Below are positions 20,076-28,811 of a stretch of 64,000 bases of DNA, one piece after another. The number at the start of each line of letters is the position of its first letter. Within the stretch, counting starts at the first letter, position 1. The notes beneath the pieces are model-generated. The model ran no database searches. It saw only the letters and a program-made list of their open reading frames with translations, and was not told the origin of the DNA. The translations under genes and the position numbers were made by a program. Origin of the DNA: Azospirillum endophyticum (GTDB lineage: Bacteria > Pseudomonadota > Alphaproteobacteria > Azospirillales > Azospirillaceae); assembly GCF_016595245.1 (NCBI RefSeq), contig NZ_JAENHM010000058.1:186001-250000 (forward strand), in the 5' to 3' direction.

Positions 20076-20092
20076 GTTCAAGAAAGTTGAAC
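20076..20092. promoter_or_regulatory. LysR-type binding site (T-N11-A palindrome)
   Basis: GTTCAA and TTGAAC arms are separated by five bases. The inner T and A are exactly 11 bases apart, the LysR box pattern. It lies 16 bp before the LysR start and about 120 bp before the divergent pirin start, so it fits repression of the regulator's own gene and control of pirin. Confidence 0.7.
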
Positions 20093-20107
20093 GACGAAGT
20101 TTGAGCG

Positions 20108-21037
20108 ATGACGAACCCCGGAACTCCCAGCTTCGACCAGCTCAGCATCTTCCTTGCCGTGGTCGATGCCGGCAGCTTCGCCGGGGCGGGGCGGCGGCTG
20201 AACCGGGCGGTCTCCGTCATCAGCTATGGCATTGCCAACCTCGAAGCCCAACTCGGGCTACCGCTGTTCGACCGCGAAGGGTCGCGCAAGCCGACGCTGA
20301 CGGCCGCGGGGCGGGCGCTGCTCGCCGAAGCCCGGACGATCGCGCAGGGGATGGACAGCCTGCGCGCCAAGGTCAGGGGCCTGCATGACGGGCTGGAGGC
20401 GGAGGTCGACCTCGCCGTCGACGTGATGCTGCCGGCCGAGCGGCTGGGCCGGGTGCTGCGGGACTTCGCCCGCGACTACCCGACGGTCTCGCTGCGCCTG
20501 CATGTCGAGACCCTCGGTGCGGTCGCCGCCCTGGTCCTCGACCGCCGGGCGGTGCTCGGCATCTCCGGCCCGGTGGCCGCCGGAATGGACGGGCTGGACC
20601 GGACGACCGCCGGATCGGTGCCGATGGTGCCGGTGGCCGCCCCCGATCACCCGCTGGGCCGCATGGCGCGGATCGCCCCCGGTGCCGGACGCGACCATGT
20701 GCAGCTGGTCCTCACCGACCGGTCGCGCGCCACCGAAGGGCAGGATTTCTCGGTGATGAGCCCCCGCACCTGGCGGCTCGCCGATCTGGGCGCCAAGCAC
20801 GCGCTGCTGCGCGAGGGGATCGGCTGGGGCAACATGCCGCTGCCGATGGTCGAAGCCGACCTCGTCGCCGGGACCCTTGTGCGGCTCGCCATGCCCGACC
20901 ATCCCGGCGGCACCTATCGCTTCTCCGGCGTCTGGCGCCGCGACACCCCACCCGGCCCGGCCGCCTCCTGGCTGCTCGCCCAGTTCGTCCAACTGGGAGC
21001 CGGCGACCATGAGGAGGATGGCTTCACCGACCTCTGA
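20108..21037 (+). CDS. LysR family transcriptional regulator
   Basis: A 309-residue regulator. The winged helix-turn-helix is at about residues 9-67 (FLAVVDAGSFAGAGRRLNRAVSVISYGIANLEAQLG). The linker helix and a substrate-binding domain fill residues 90-300 (EVDLAVDVMLPAERLGRVLRDF). The effector is unknown. The neighbouring pirin gene is the likely target, with the palindrome at 20076-20092 as operator. The start is an ATG with a weak Shine-Dalgarno sequence. It converges with the DUF1275 gene after an 18-bp gap. Confidence 0.93.
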   Translation: MTNPGTPSFDQLSIFLAVVDAGSFAGAGRRLNRAVSVISYGIANLEAQLGLPLFDREGSRKPTLTAAGRALLAEARTIAQGMDSLRAKVRGLHDGLEAEVDLAVDVMLPAERLGRVLRDFARDYPTVSLRLHVETLGAVAALVLDRRAVLGISGPVAAGMDGLDRTTAGSVPMVPVAAPDHPLGRMARIAPGAGRDHVQLVLTDRSRATEGQDFSVMSPRTWRLADLGAKHALLREGIGWGNMPLPMVEADLVAGTLVRLAMPDHPGGTYRFSGVWRRDTPPGPAASWLLAQFVQLGAGDHEEDGFTDL

Positions 21038-21055
21038 CCAACCCCGCCGCTACCG

Positions 21056-21760
21056 TCAGGCCGCCGCCGGCGCGGTCGAGGCCGGATGAAGCGCGCAGAG
21101 CGCGGTGCCGGCCAGCACCAGGGCGCCGGCGACGACCAGGGGAAGCACCAGCCCGCTCTGCATCACCAGGACGGCGCCGACGGCGGCACCGAGGAAGATC
21201 GCCGCCACGCTGGCCATCCGGCGCCGCGCGTTGGGATTCGCGCCGCCGGCCAGGCTGGAATCGGCGGCCAGTCCGGTCAGGGTCAGGGTCAGGACCGTCG
21301 TCGTCAGGTCGGGAACCTTCATCTGCCGGACCGTGGCATTGCGGAAGCCCATGGCGAAGCCGGTCAGGACGATGATCGCATACAGACCGGTTGCGGGGGC
21401 CTGCGCGCCGACGTCGAAGCCGGTGGCGACGGCTGCGGCGATCCAGAACAAGGCCGTTTCGAACAGGGCGGCGGACAGCAGCCAATGCCGCATCGGCCGG
21501 CCGGCGAAAGTCTTGCCGAGCCGGCCGGCGATCAGGGCGCCGGTCAGGAAGGACAGCAGCGCCGCCACCGCCGGCAGGACCCGGAAGCCCGGCGTGCCGA
21601 CGGCGGCGAAGCCGAGAAAGACGATGTTGCCGGTCATATTGGCGGTGAAGACCTTGCCCAGGCCGAGAACGCTGATGGCATCGACGAGCCCCGTCGTCAC
21701 CGACAACAGCAGCAGGAGCCAGGGCAGGGGAGAGGTGCCGGATGCGGCCGGTGCGGACAT
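21056..21760 (-). CDS. YoaK/DUF1275 family membrane protein
   Basis: A 234-residue protein with six predicted membrane helices. The family signature TTGLVDAISVLGLGKVFTANMTGNIVFLG lies at residues 20-48 and MGFRNATVRQ in the middle. The function of DUF1275 is not established; it is a small membrane protein family that may act as a transporter. The start at 21760 (MSAPAASG) has AGGAAA ten bases upstream; the longer frame is Arg-rich noise. Confidence 0.88.
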   Translation of the reverse strand: MSAPAASGTSPLPWLLLLLSVTTGLVDAISVLGLGKVFTANMTGNIVFLGFAAVGTPGFRVLPAVAALLSFLTGALIAGRLGKTFAGRPMRHWLLSAALFETALFWIAAAVATGFDVGAQAPATGLYAIIVLTGFAMGFRNATVRQMKVPDLTTTVLTLTLTGLAADSSLAGGANPNARRRMASVAAIFLGAAVGAVLVMQSGLVLPLVVAGALVLAGTALCALHPASTAPAAA

Positions 21761-22012
21761 GGCTGTCGTTTCCTGCTGTTCTTCTTGGGTGAAGGAGCAG
21801 TATCGGCGACCGCCGTGGCCAGGGTCTTGTCGCTTCGGGACCGGGTTGGACAATTCTGCACATCCCGTCGACTTCGCCGGACCGCGTTGACGATCTCCCG
21901 CCGGGCACATAATCTGTCGGACGGCTTCCGCGGCAAGCGCCCGACATCCGCGACGGCGCCACGGGATCCGGCAGGCTGGCGAAATCATCCGTCCTTATCG
22001 TCCGTCATCGCG

Positions 22013-22423
22013 ATGAACGACGACATCCGCTTTTCCCAATCGGAATTGGAAGACCGCCGCCCGGTCTGGGATGCGCTGTCGTCGATGTACCTGGACACCG
22101 ACGTGTCTTCGTCCCGCGACTGGCGCGTCCGGGTTCTTGCGGCATCGCGCTACAGCCTGGATCAAATGGACTCCATCCTGCGGGACGAGGTCCACCCCAT
22201 ATGCCTCCCGAACCTGCTCCACCCGACCGGCGAATGGGCGGGTTTCGATCCCGCCTGGCTGGAGCAGGCGATCTGCAGCCATCGGAACCGCCGGCTCTCC
22301 AGGCTTCTGACGACGATCGGCCGAACTTTGATGGACGGCTTCCCAACGGACGAGTGGACTGCCACGCGCCGGGGGATCGTCTCCCGGCGCGGACAGTACC
22401 GCCCACCCGGCGGCGCCCGGTGA
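22013..22423 (+). CDS. Small DUF7079-like protein
   Basis: A 136-residue soluble protein. RRPVWDALSSMYLDTDV near residue 14, a helix with YSLDQMDSILRDEVHPICLPNLL, and GEWAGFDPAWLEQAI match my memory of the DUF7079 family (small proteins of unknown function, usually about 110-130 residues). The C-terminus is Arg-rich. The start at 22013 has no strong Shine-Dalgarno sequence. It converges with the dehydratase gene. No functional clue comes from its neighbours. Confidence 0.65.
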   Translation: MNDDIRFSQSELEDRRPVWDALSSMYLDTDVSSSRDWRVRVLAASRYSLDQMDSILRDEVHPICLPNLLHPTGEWAGFDPAWLEQAICSHRNRRLSRLLTTIGRTLMDGFPTDEWTATRRGIVSRRGQYRPPGGAR

Positions 22424-22460
22424 TCCAACCCGGTGAACCGGCGGAGACCGACCGCCTTGG

Positions 22461-23375
22461 TCAGCCGGAGAACGCCTGCAGCGTCTCGATGGTCGTGGTC
22501 GCTCCGCCGCAGACGATCGCGAGGATCTTTTCGAACGGCTGCAAAGCGGCATGCCCACCATAGGCCAGGGCCAGCGAAGCACCGCAAGCCGGCTCCACCA
22601 GCACGCGGTGGTCGTGCAGGAAGCGGAGGCAGGCTTGGACGGCCTCGCCGTCGGTGACCACCACGCTGACCACCGGATGGTCCATGGCAAGATCGAACGC
22701 CCTGGCGCAGACTTGCCGCGCGCCCAGCGAGGTCGCGATGCTGGTGATGCGGGGCAGTTCAATGCGGTGTCCCGCCGCGACGGATTGAGCCAGGGACTCC
22801 GCGCCATGCGTTTCGACGGCGATCACCGGCACGCCCGGCCAGCCGTTGCGGCGAAGCCCCTGGATCACGCCGGACATGAGCCCGCCGCCGCCGACCGACA
22901 CCACCACCGCGTCCGGGCGCCATCCCGTCCGTGCGACCTCGTCGATCATGCCGGCATGCCCGTCCCACAACAGCTCGTCGTCGAACGGATGCAGGAACGC
23001 GTCATGGCCTCCCATCAGCGATTGGGCATGGGCATTGGCTTCCTGCCAGGAGGGGCCATGCACGACGACGTCGGCCTCCTCCTGCCGCAGCAACGCCACC
23101 GCGTGGTCCGATGTCGTCTCCGGCACCACGACGGTCACCGGGATGCCGAGCCGGCGGCCGGCATAAGCGACCGCGATGCCGGCATTGCCCCCCGACGAGG
23201 AGACGAAGCGCGTCGCTCCCCGCCGCGCATGGTCCTGGCAGGCGCGGCCGATGCCACGCAGCTTGAACGATCCGGACGGCTGCGCCGCTTCCATCTTCAG
23301 CCAGACCCCACGCCCGGCATGGGCGGAAAGCGGGCGGGACTCGATCAGGGGCGTCTCGATATGCAACGGCTTCAT
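22461..23375 (-). CDS. PLP-dependent serine/threonine dehydratase
   Basis: A 304-residue fold-type II PLP enzyme that should deaminate L-serine or L-threonine to the 2-oxo acid. Lys38 in PSGSFKLRG forms the Schiff base, SSGGNAGIA holds the carboxylate and VSVGGGGLMSG the phosphate. It lacks the C-terminal ACT domain of biosynthetic IlvA, so it is of the catabolic type (TdcB or serine dehydratase). The start is the ATG at 23375 (MKPLHIETPL), as in the family. It lies downstream of the XRE-cupin regulator on the same strand after 152 bp and may belong to the adjoining amino-acid catabolic cluster. Confidence 0.92.
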   Translation of the reverse strand: MKPLHIETPLIESRPLSAHAGRGVWLKMEAAQPSGSFKLRGIGRACQDHARRGATRFVSSSGGNAGIAVAYAGRRLGIPVTVVVPETTSDHAVALLRQEEADVVVHGPSWQEANAHAQSLMGGHDAFLHPFDDELLWDGHAGMIDEVARTGWRPDAVVVSVGGGGLMSGVIQGLRRNGWPGVPVIAVETHGAESLAQSVAAGHRIELPRITSIATSLGARQVCARAFDLAMDHPVVSVVVTDGEAVQACLRFLHDHRVLVEPACGASLALAYGGHAALQPFEKILAIVCGGATTTIETLQAFSG

Positions 23376-23527
23376 CGTGGTTCCGGAGCTTGCGTGGGGA
23401 GAATTTGATTTTCTGACGATTCCGGCAGGCGACGGACGCGAGCGGTGGCGATGGTCTCTATCCCTATTTTTCAATCCAAGGCTGAAAACGCATAACCTCG
23501 ATTATGGAAATATTGCTTTGCGGACCC

Positions 23528-24190
23528 TCACGCGTCCACGGGTCTCGCCTCGGCTTCGGAAATGGAGCGCAGTTTCTGATAAAGATCGGGCTCTTCGCTG
23601 GTGCAGACACAGATGGCACGGGCCGGTTCCTCGCCGGCGTTCAGATAGGCGTGTCCCATGCTGCTGTCGAGATAGATGCCGTCGCCGACCTCCAGGATCG
23701 CCGGCTCGTAGAATTCGGTATGGACAGCGACGCGGCCGGACGTGACATAGAAATATTCCTCACCGGCATGCCGCAGGAGCGCTCCGAACTCCTCCAGCGT
23801 GCGCGCCCGGATCTCGGCCAGGATCGGTACCATCTGCTTTCCCACCAGATCCGTGCATTGATACCGGTAGGAATAGAAGGTCGTATCCACCAGATGTCCC
23901 TGTCCGGCCCGGCTGATGCTGCGGCGGGCCGTGACGACCTCCCGGCGCTCCGGCCGTGAGCCGGCCGGTTCGAACAGCTCGGCGATTTCGATCTTCAGTC
24001 CGGCGGTCAGCTGCAGAAGCTTGTCGTAGGTCAGCGACATCTGACCGTTTTCCACCTTCGACAAAGTCGACAGCGCCATTCCGGTACGTTCCGCCACCTG
24101 CTTCAATGTCAAGCCCCGCGCCCGGCGGGCGGCCTTCAGGCAAACACCCAGCCGCGACGTGGTGTTGGCCAACCCATCGTGATCCTGCAT
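23528..24190 (-). CDS. XRE-family regulator with cupin domain
   Basis: A 220-residue transcription factor. The helix-turn-helix is at about residues 14-68 (LTLKQVAERTGMALSTLSKVENGQMSLTYDKL) and a C-terminal cupin at 125-205 (GEEYFYVTSGRVAVHTEF, GDGIYLDSSMGHAYLN) senses a small ligand. Such XRE-cupin proteins control amine and amino-acid breakdown (PuuR-like). The start at 24190 follows GAAGGGG. It is divergent from the amidase-MFS-oxidoreductase genes, which are the likely targets. Confidence 0.93.
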   Translation of the reverse strand: MQDHDGLANTTSRLGVCLKAARRARGLTLKQVAERTGMALSTLSKVENGQMSLTYDKLLQLTAGLKIEIAELFEPAGSRPERREVVTARRSISRAGQGHLVDTTFYSYRYQCTDLVGKQMVPILAEIRARTLEEFGALLRHAGEEYFYVTSGRVAVHTEFYEPAILEVGDGIYLDSSMGHAYLNAGEEPARAICVCTSEEPDLYQKLRSISEAEARPVDA

Positions 24191-24247
24191 CGCCCCTTCC
24201 CGCTTCCCTGCCACCGGTGCTGCCAATTTTCCAGGCAGGCTTTATTG

Positions 24248-24381
24248 CATACGCTAAACAGTTTTCACGGACCGTTTCAGCAAGCCGGCCGCCGAGTTCC
24301 TGTTTTGCCACATGTTTGCGCAGTGCAGCAAGACAGGCGCCCATTTGCTGATCATATAAACTATTTGACCGATGCGCTAAA
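24248..24381. promoter_or_regulatory. Divergent control region with ATRCGCTAAA direct repeats
   Basis: Two copies of AT(A/G)CGCTAAA, at 24249-24258 and 24372-24381, lie 123 bp apart in the 236-bp gap between the XRE regulator and the amidase genes, inside AT-richer sequence. They could be half-sites for the regulator. With only two copies the evidence is thin. Confidence 0.3.
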
Positions 24382-24426
24382 TCCTGTGACGATATGTCAA
24401 ATTGAAGACGGACGGATGTCTCCGCC

Positions 24427-25953
24427 ATGCCCGATTTGCCCAAACCCGATCTGTCCACGGCCAGCCTTGCCGATCTCTCCCTTCTGGAGATGCGCCGCCG
24501 GATCGCCGGGAAAAGCCTGTCGCCGGTCGAATTGCTGGAAGCCTGCCTTGCCCGGATCGATCTCGTCAACCCGGCGGTCAACGCCGTCGTGGCGCTCGAC
24601 GTCGACACTGCCCGGAAGGCCGCGGAACAGGCCGAGGCGGCGATCCGTCGTGGCGACGATGTCGGCCCACTGCATGGCATCCCGCTTCTGGTCAAGGACA
24701 CCCAGGACACCGCCGGCCTCCGCACCACCTATGGCAGCCCACTCTTCGCAAACCATGTGCCGGCCGCCGACCAGGGATCCGTCGCCCGGCTGCGCGCCGC
24801 CGGCGCGATCATCGTCGGCAAGACCAACACGCCGGAATGGGCGGCGGGGGGAAACACCCGGAACCCGGTCTACGGCGCGACCGGCAATCCCTTCGACCCG
24901 TCGCGCTCGGCGGCAGGCTCGTCGGGCGGGTCGGCGGTGGCGCTCGCCTGCGGGATGGCGCCGCTGGCGACCGGATCGGACACCGGCGGCAGCCTGCGCA
25001 ACCCGGCGGGCTATGCCGGGATCGTTGGGATGCGTCCCTCCCCCGGGCTGGTCGCCAGCGAGCGCCGGGCCATCGGCTGGTCGAACCTGTCGACCGACGG
25101 CCCGATGGCCCGCAACGTGGCTGATCTGGCCCTGATGCTGTCCGTCATGGCCAGCGACGACAGCCGCGACCCGCTCGCCTACAGCCTGCCGGGCGAACCG
25201 GTCCGCGGCCGGGCGGAACGCTGGTTCCCCGTCGGTCCCGCCGACCTGTCCCGGATGCGCATCGCCGCGACCGAGGATTTCGGCTTCGCTCCGACGGCGC
25301 AGGACATCCGCCGCACCTTCCGCGACCGGGTCGGCCACATCGCGCCGCTCGCCGGCGCTTGCGTGGACGCGACGCCGGACTGCACGGGCGCCGACGACGC
25401 CTTCGCGGTGCTGCGGGCCTCGGTGTTCCTGGCGATGCATGCCAGGACCTTCCGCGAGCGCCCCGACATGCTCGGCCCCAATGTCCGCGCCAACATCGAG
25501 GAGGGGCTGGGTTACAGCCTGGAGGACTATACCCGTGCCGCGACGACCCAGACGCGGATCTATCGCTCCTTCCAGTCCTTCTTCGAGACCCACGACCTGC
25601 TGATCAGCCCGACCCTCACCCTCAGCCCGCGCCCCTGGAGCGAGCTTTACCCACGGGAGATCGATGGTCGGCCGACACGCTCCTATTTCCACTGGCTGGC
25701 CCTGGCCTATGGCGTGACGCTGGCCGGCCATCCGGCAGTGAGCCTGCCCGTCGGGCTGGATGAATCCGGAATGCCCTTCGGTCTGCAGATCGTCGGCCCG
25801 CGCGGCGGCGACGCGCTGGTGCTTTCCGCGGCGGCCGCGCTGGAGGCGGCCTTCGCCGACGATCCGGCCCTGTGCCGGCCGGTGCCGGACCTGCGGAAGC
25901 TGGCAGCGGCGCCACCCCTGTCCGAGACCCCCGGCTTCCGCGCCTGGGACTGA
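24427..25953 (+). CDS. Amidase signature family hydrolase
   Basis: A 508-residue amidase that hydrolyses a carboxamide in the cytosol. The Ser-Ser-Lys triad is in place: Lys in PLLVKDTQDT (about residue 90), the cis-Ser in SAAGSSGGSA and the nucleophile Ser in GSDTGGSLRNPA. It is not GatA: the TTYGS and WAAGGNTRN segments and the C-terminus fit broad-substrate amidases. It leads a plus-strand row of amidase, MFS carrier and FAD dehydrogenase, so the substrate may be an N-acyl or amide form of a D-amino acid. The start at 24427 is the only sensible Met. Confidence 0.92.
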   Translation: MPDLPKPDLSTASLADLSLLEMRRRIAGKSLSPVELLEACLARIDLVNPAVNAVVALDVDTARKAAEQAEAAIRRGDDVGPLHGIPLLVKDTQDTAGLRTTYGSPLFANHVPAADQGSVARLRAAGAIIVGKTNTPEWAAGGNTRNPVYGATGNPFDPSRSAAGSSGGSAVALACGMAPLATGSDTGGSLRNPAGYAGIVGMRPSPGLVASERRAIGWSNLSTDGPMARNVADLALMLSVMASDDSRDPLAYSLPGEPVRGRAERWFPVGPADLSRMRIAATEDFGFAPTAQDIRRTFRDRVGHIAPLAGACVDATPDCTGADDAFAVLRASVFLAMHARTFRERPDMLGPNVRANIEEGLGYSLEDYTRAATTQTRIYRSFQSFFETHDLLISPTLTLSPRPWSELYPREIDGRPTRSYFHWLALAYGVTLAGHPAVSLPVGLDESGMPFGLQIVGPRGGDALVLSAAAALEAAFADDPALCRPVPDLRKLAAAPPLSETPGFRAWD

Positions 25954-26123
25954 GCGGCCCTTCAGCCGAATCTTCTTCGTTCCGACGTCGATCGCCGACC
26001 CGGCTGCCGGCAATCCGCCCCGCCGCAACGCCCGCCCCTTGCCCCCGCTTTGCCTGCCGCTCCGGCAAACCCCACCGAAAACCGATGGAGCCGAGCTTCC
26101 TCTACATCTGACGGAGTTCTCGC

Positions 26124-27359
26124 ATGTCCGCCCTCAAGACGCATAAGACCAGCATCATCGGCTTCTCGCTCCTCTATCTGGCATTCTGCATTTCCTACAT
26201 CGACCGGGCGGCGATCTCGATCGCACTGGGGCAGATCGGGAAGGACTTCAATCTCCAGGCCTCCGAGCTGGGCGTGGTGATCAGCGTCTTCTTCCTCGGC
26301 TACTCGCTGATGCAGATTCCGGGCGGCTGGCTGGCCGACCGCTTCGGCTCCAAATACGTGATCGTGATCTCGATCGCCCTGTGGTCCGTCTTCACGGTGT
26401 CCACCAGCTTCGCTTGGTCCCTGGGGTCGCTGATCGCCATCCGGCTGGTGTTCGGCATCGCCGAAGGCGGCTTCCCGCCGGCCGCCATCAAGGCGGTGGC
26501 GGAGATGTTCAGCAAGGACAACAAGCCGAAGATGACGGCTTTCCTGACCTCGTCGAATTATGCAGGCAGCATGATCGCGCCGCTGGTGATGGCGCCGCTG
26601 ATCCTCGGCCTTGGCTGGCGCCATGCCTTCGAAGTCATCGGCTTCGCCGGGATCGCCTTCGCCGTCGCCTATGTCCTGCTGGTTCCCAACGATCCCAAGT
26701 CCGAGTCCGGGCAGGGGTATCGCCATGCCGCGTCGGCCAAGCGGATCGACTGGGCCACCACCCGCATGCTGCTGAAGACTCCGTTCCTCTGGCAGTTGGT
26801 CGTCGTCTGGTTCGGGTTGAGCTGCGTGAACAAGGGGCTGGATTCCTGGATGCCGCTCTATCTGCTGCAGCAGCGCGGCCTCGACCTCAAGTCGGTCGGC
26901 GTTCTCGTGCCGATCCCCTTCCTGCTCGCCACCATCGCCACCGCCATCGGCGGCTGGGTGATGACCCGCTTCTTCGCCGACCGCGAAAAATACCTGCTGG
27001 TCGGCAGCGCCCTGCTGACCGGGATCTTCCTCTTCGCCATGTACCGGTCGGAGACCGTCGCGGCGCTGATCGTCTTCCAGTCCTTCGTCTACTTCTTCAA
27101 GTCCTTCGTCCTGGCGACCGTCATCGCATTGCCGACCAAGGTGCTGCACGAAAGCCAGATCGGCACCGGCATCGGCATGGTCAATCTGGGCGGGCAGATC
27201 GCCGGGTTCGTCGCGCCGATGGTGATGGGTTTCCTGGTATCGGCCAGCGGATCCTTCGACACCGCCTTTGGTTTCCTGATCGTCATGACCGCCCTGTCGG
27301 TGGCGGTCGCCTCGACGCTGCGGACCGGCCAGCAGCGCCTTGCCGCCAGCGTCGCCTGA
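26124..27359 (+). CDS. MFS transporter, anion:cation symporter type
   Basis: A 411-residue inner-membrane carrier with twelve helices. YLAFCISYIDRAAISIA in helix 1, motif A GGWLADRFGSK and helix-4/5 sequence RLVFGIAEGGFPPAAIKAVAEMF are those of the ACS family (ExuT, GarP, phthalate permease), which import organic anions with protons. It lies between the amidase and the FAD dehydrogenase, so it may bring in their substrate. Shine-Dalgarno GGAG precedes the ATG at 26124. Confidence 0.93.
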   Translation: MSALKTHKTSIIGFSLLYLAFCISYIDRAAISIALGQIGKDFNLQASELGVVISVFFLGYSLMQIPGGWLADRFGSKYVIVISIALWSVFTVSTSFAWSLGSLIAIRLVFGIAEGGFPPAAIKAVAEMFSKDNKPKMTAFLTSSNYAGSMIAPLVMAPLILGLGWRHAFEVIGFAGIAFAVAYVLLVPNDPKSESGQGYRHAASAKRIDWATTRMLLKTPFLWQLVVVWFGLSCVNKGLDSWMPLYLLQQRGLDLKSVGVLVPIPFLLATIATAIGGWVMTRFFADREKYLLVGSALLTGIFLFAMYRSETVAALIVFQSFVYFFKSFVLATVIALPTKVLHESQIGTGIGMVNLGGQIAGFVAPMVMGFLVSASGSFDTAFGFLIVMTALSVAVASTLRTGQQRLAASVA

Positions 27360-27482
27360 CGCAGGTCAAGAAACCGCACGCCCCTCTGAAAATCATGGAG
27401 TTCATCTTGCCCATCCCCACCCTTCCCTTTTGCAAGGCCTGTATCCGGATCACCGCGACCGCCAAGGCCCAGGCGTGACGTC

Positions 27483-28727
27483 ATGAAACAGGCACTCGTT
27501 CTCGGCGCCGGCATGGTGGGGATTTCCACCGCCCTCCAACTCCGCAAACGGGGCTGGACGGTGACGGTGGTGGACCGCCGCGGTCCGGGCGAAGAGACAA
27601 GCTATGGCAATGCCGGCATCATCCAGTGCGAGGCGGTCCGCCCCTATCCGATGCCGCGCGATATCGGCACCCTGGCCGCCGTCGCGACGGGACGGACCAA
27701 CGACGTCCATTACCATGCCGCAGCCATGCCCGACCACGCCGAGGCGCTGGCCCGCTACTGGTGGCATTCCGCCGAAAACCGCCACGCCCGCATTTCCGAT
27801 GCCTATGCGCGGCTGATCGTCCAGGCGACAGCCACGCACGAGGACCTGATGCGGGACCGTCCGGCCGACGGGGACATGGACGGTCTGGTGCGGCGCGACG
27901 GTTACCGGACCCTGTTCCGGCGCGAGTCCCTGTTCGACAAGGCGCTGGCCGCCGCCGAAGAAAACCGGAAGCGCTGGGGAGTCCGTTTCAAGGCCCTGAC
28001 GTCCGGCGAACTGGCACGGGCCGAGCCGGCCCTCAAACAGACGGGCGTCGGTGCCATCCACTGGCTCGACCCCTGGACGGTGTCGGACCCCGGCGCCCTG
28101 GTCGCCGCCTACGGACGGCGCTTCGTCGAGGCCGGCGGCCGGCTGCTGGAGGGGGATGCCCGCAGCCTGACGGCCACGCCGCAGGGGGGATGGGCCGTTG
28201 AAACCGCGGACGGACGGCTGGAAGCCGACGCCGCCGTCGTGGCGCTGGGACCCTGGTCTCCGGAGCTGCTGCGGCCGTTCGGCCTGCGCTTCCCGATGGT
28301 CCGCAAGCGGGGCTATCACCGCCATTACACCGGCGGCGGCCTGTCGCTTCCCCTGCTGGACACCGGCTTCGGTTATGTGATCGCCCCGATGAAGCGCGGC
28401 CTGCGCATCACGACGGGCGCGCAGTTCACCCATGCCGACGCTCCCGCCGACCCGGTCCAGCTCGAACGGGCGGAGCTGGGGGCCGAGGGGCTGCTCGACC
28501 TGGGCCTGCCGGTCGAGCCGCAGCCCTGGCATGGAACGCGGCCCTGCCTGCCCGGCATGCTGCCGGTCATTGGCGAGGCGCCGGGGCATCGCGGCCTGTG
28601 GATGAATTTCGGCCATGGCCACCAGGGCTTCACGCTGGGGCCGGCGACCGGCAGGCTGCTGGCCGAACTGATGGGCGGCGAGACGCCCTTCACCGATCCC
28701 GCCGCCTTCCGCCCGGATCGGCACTGA
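27483..28727 (+). CDS. DadA-like FAD-dependent D-amino acid dehydrogenase
   Basis: A 414-residue oxidoreductase of the DAO family. The dinucleotide-binding fold starts at residue 5 (VLGAGMVGISTALQL), ETSYGNAGIIQ is the FAD contact of DadA-type enzymes, and the end has the second FAD motif (MNFGHGHQGFTLGPATG). Expected reaction: oxidative deamination of a D-amino acid or related amine, with electrons passed to the respiratory chain. Last gene of the amidase cluster, 123 bp after the MFS gene and followed by a terminator. It is shorter and more divergent than DadA of alanine metabolism, so the substrate is open. Confidence 0.88.
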   Translation: MKQALVLGAGMVGISTALQLRKRGWTVTVVDRRGPGEETSYGNAGIIQCEAVRPYPMPRDIGTLAAVATGRTNDVHYHAAAMPDHAEALARYWWHSAENRHARISDAYARLIVQATATHEDLMRDRPADGDMDGLVRRDGYRTLFRRESLFDKALAAAEENRKRWGVRFKALTSGELARAEPALKQTGVGAIHWLDPWTVSDPGALVAAYGRRFVEAGGRLLEGDARSLTATPQGGWAVETADGRLEADAAVVALGPWSPELLRPFGLRFPMVRKRGYHRHYTGGGLSLPLLDTGFGYVIAPMKRGLRITTGAQFTHADAPADPVQLERAELGAEGLLDLGLPVEPQPWHGTRPCLPGMLPVIGEAPGHRGLWMNFGHGHQGFTLGPATGRLLAELMGGETPFTDPAAFRPDRH

Positions 28728-28744
28728 AGGCGGTGACGCGAAAC

Positions 28745-28786
28745 GAAACGGCTCCCGCCACCAGTCGGTGACGGGAGCCGTTTCGC
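28745..28786. terminator. Bidirectional terminator between the dadA-like gene and pstB
   Basis: CGAAACGGCTCCCG (28745-28758) pairs with CGGGAGCCGTTTCG (28773-28786); the plus strand continues with CTTTG. It separates two convergent operons. Confidence 0.85.
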
Positions 28787-28811
28787 TTTGCCGGGCTTGG
28801 CACCGATGGCG

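Noticed and set aside
27395..27478. A 27-residue frame just before the DadA-like gene, as a possible leader peptide
   Set aside because: No Shine-Dalgarno sequence and no attenuator hairpin after it.
27483..28727. The DadA-like dehydrogenase as a VioA-type partner for the VioB-like pair
   Set aside because: It lies 25 kb away in a separate amidase/transport cluster, and its motifs are those of DadA rather than of L-amino-acid oxidases such as VioA or RebO.
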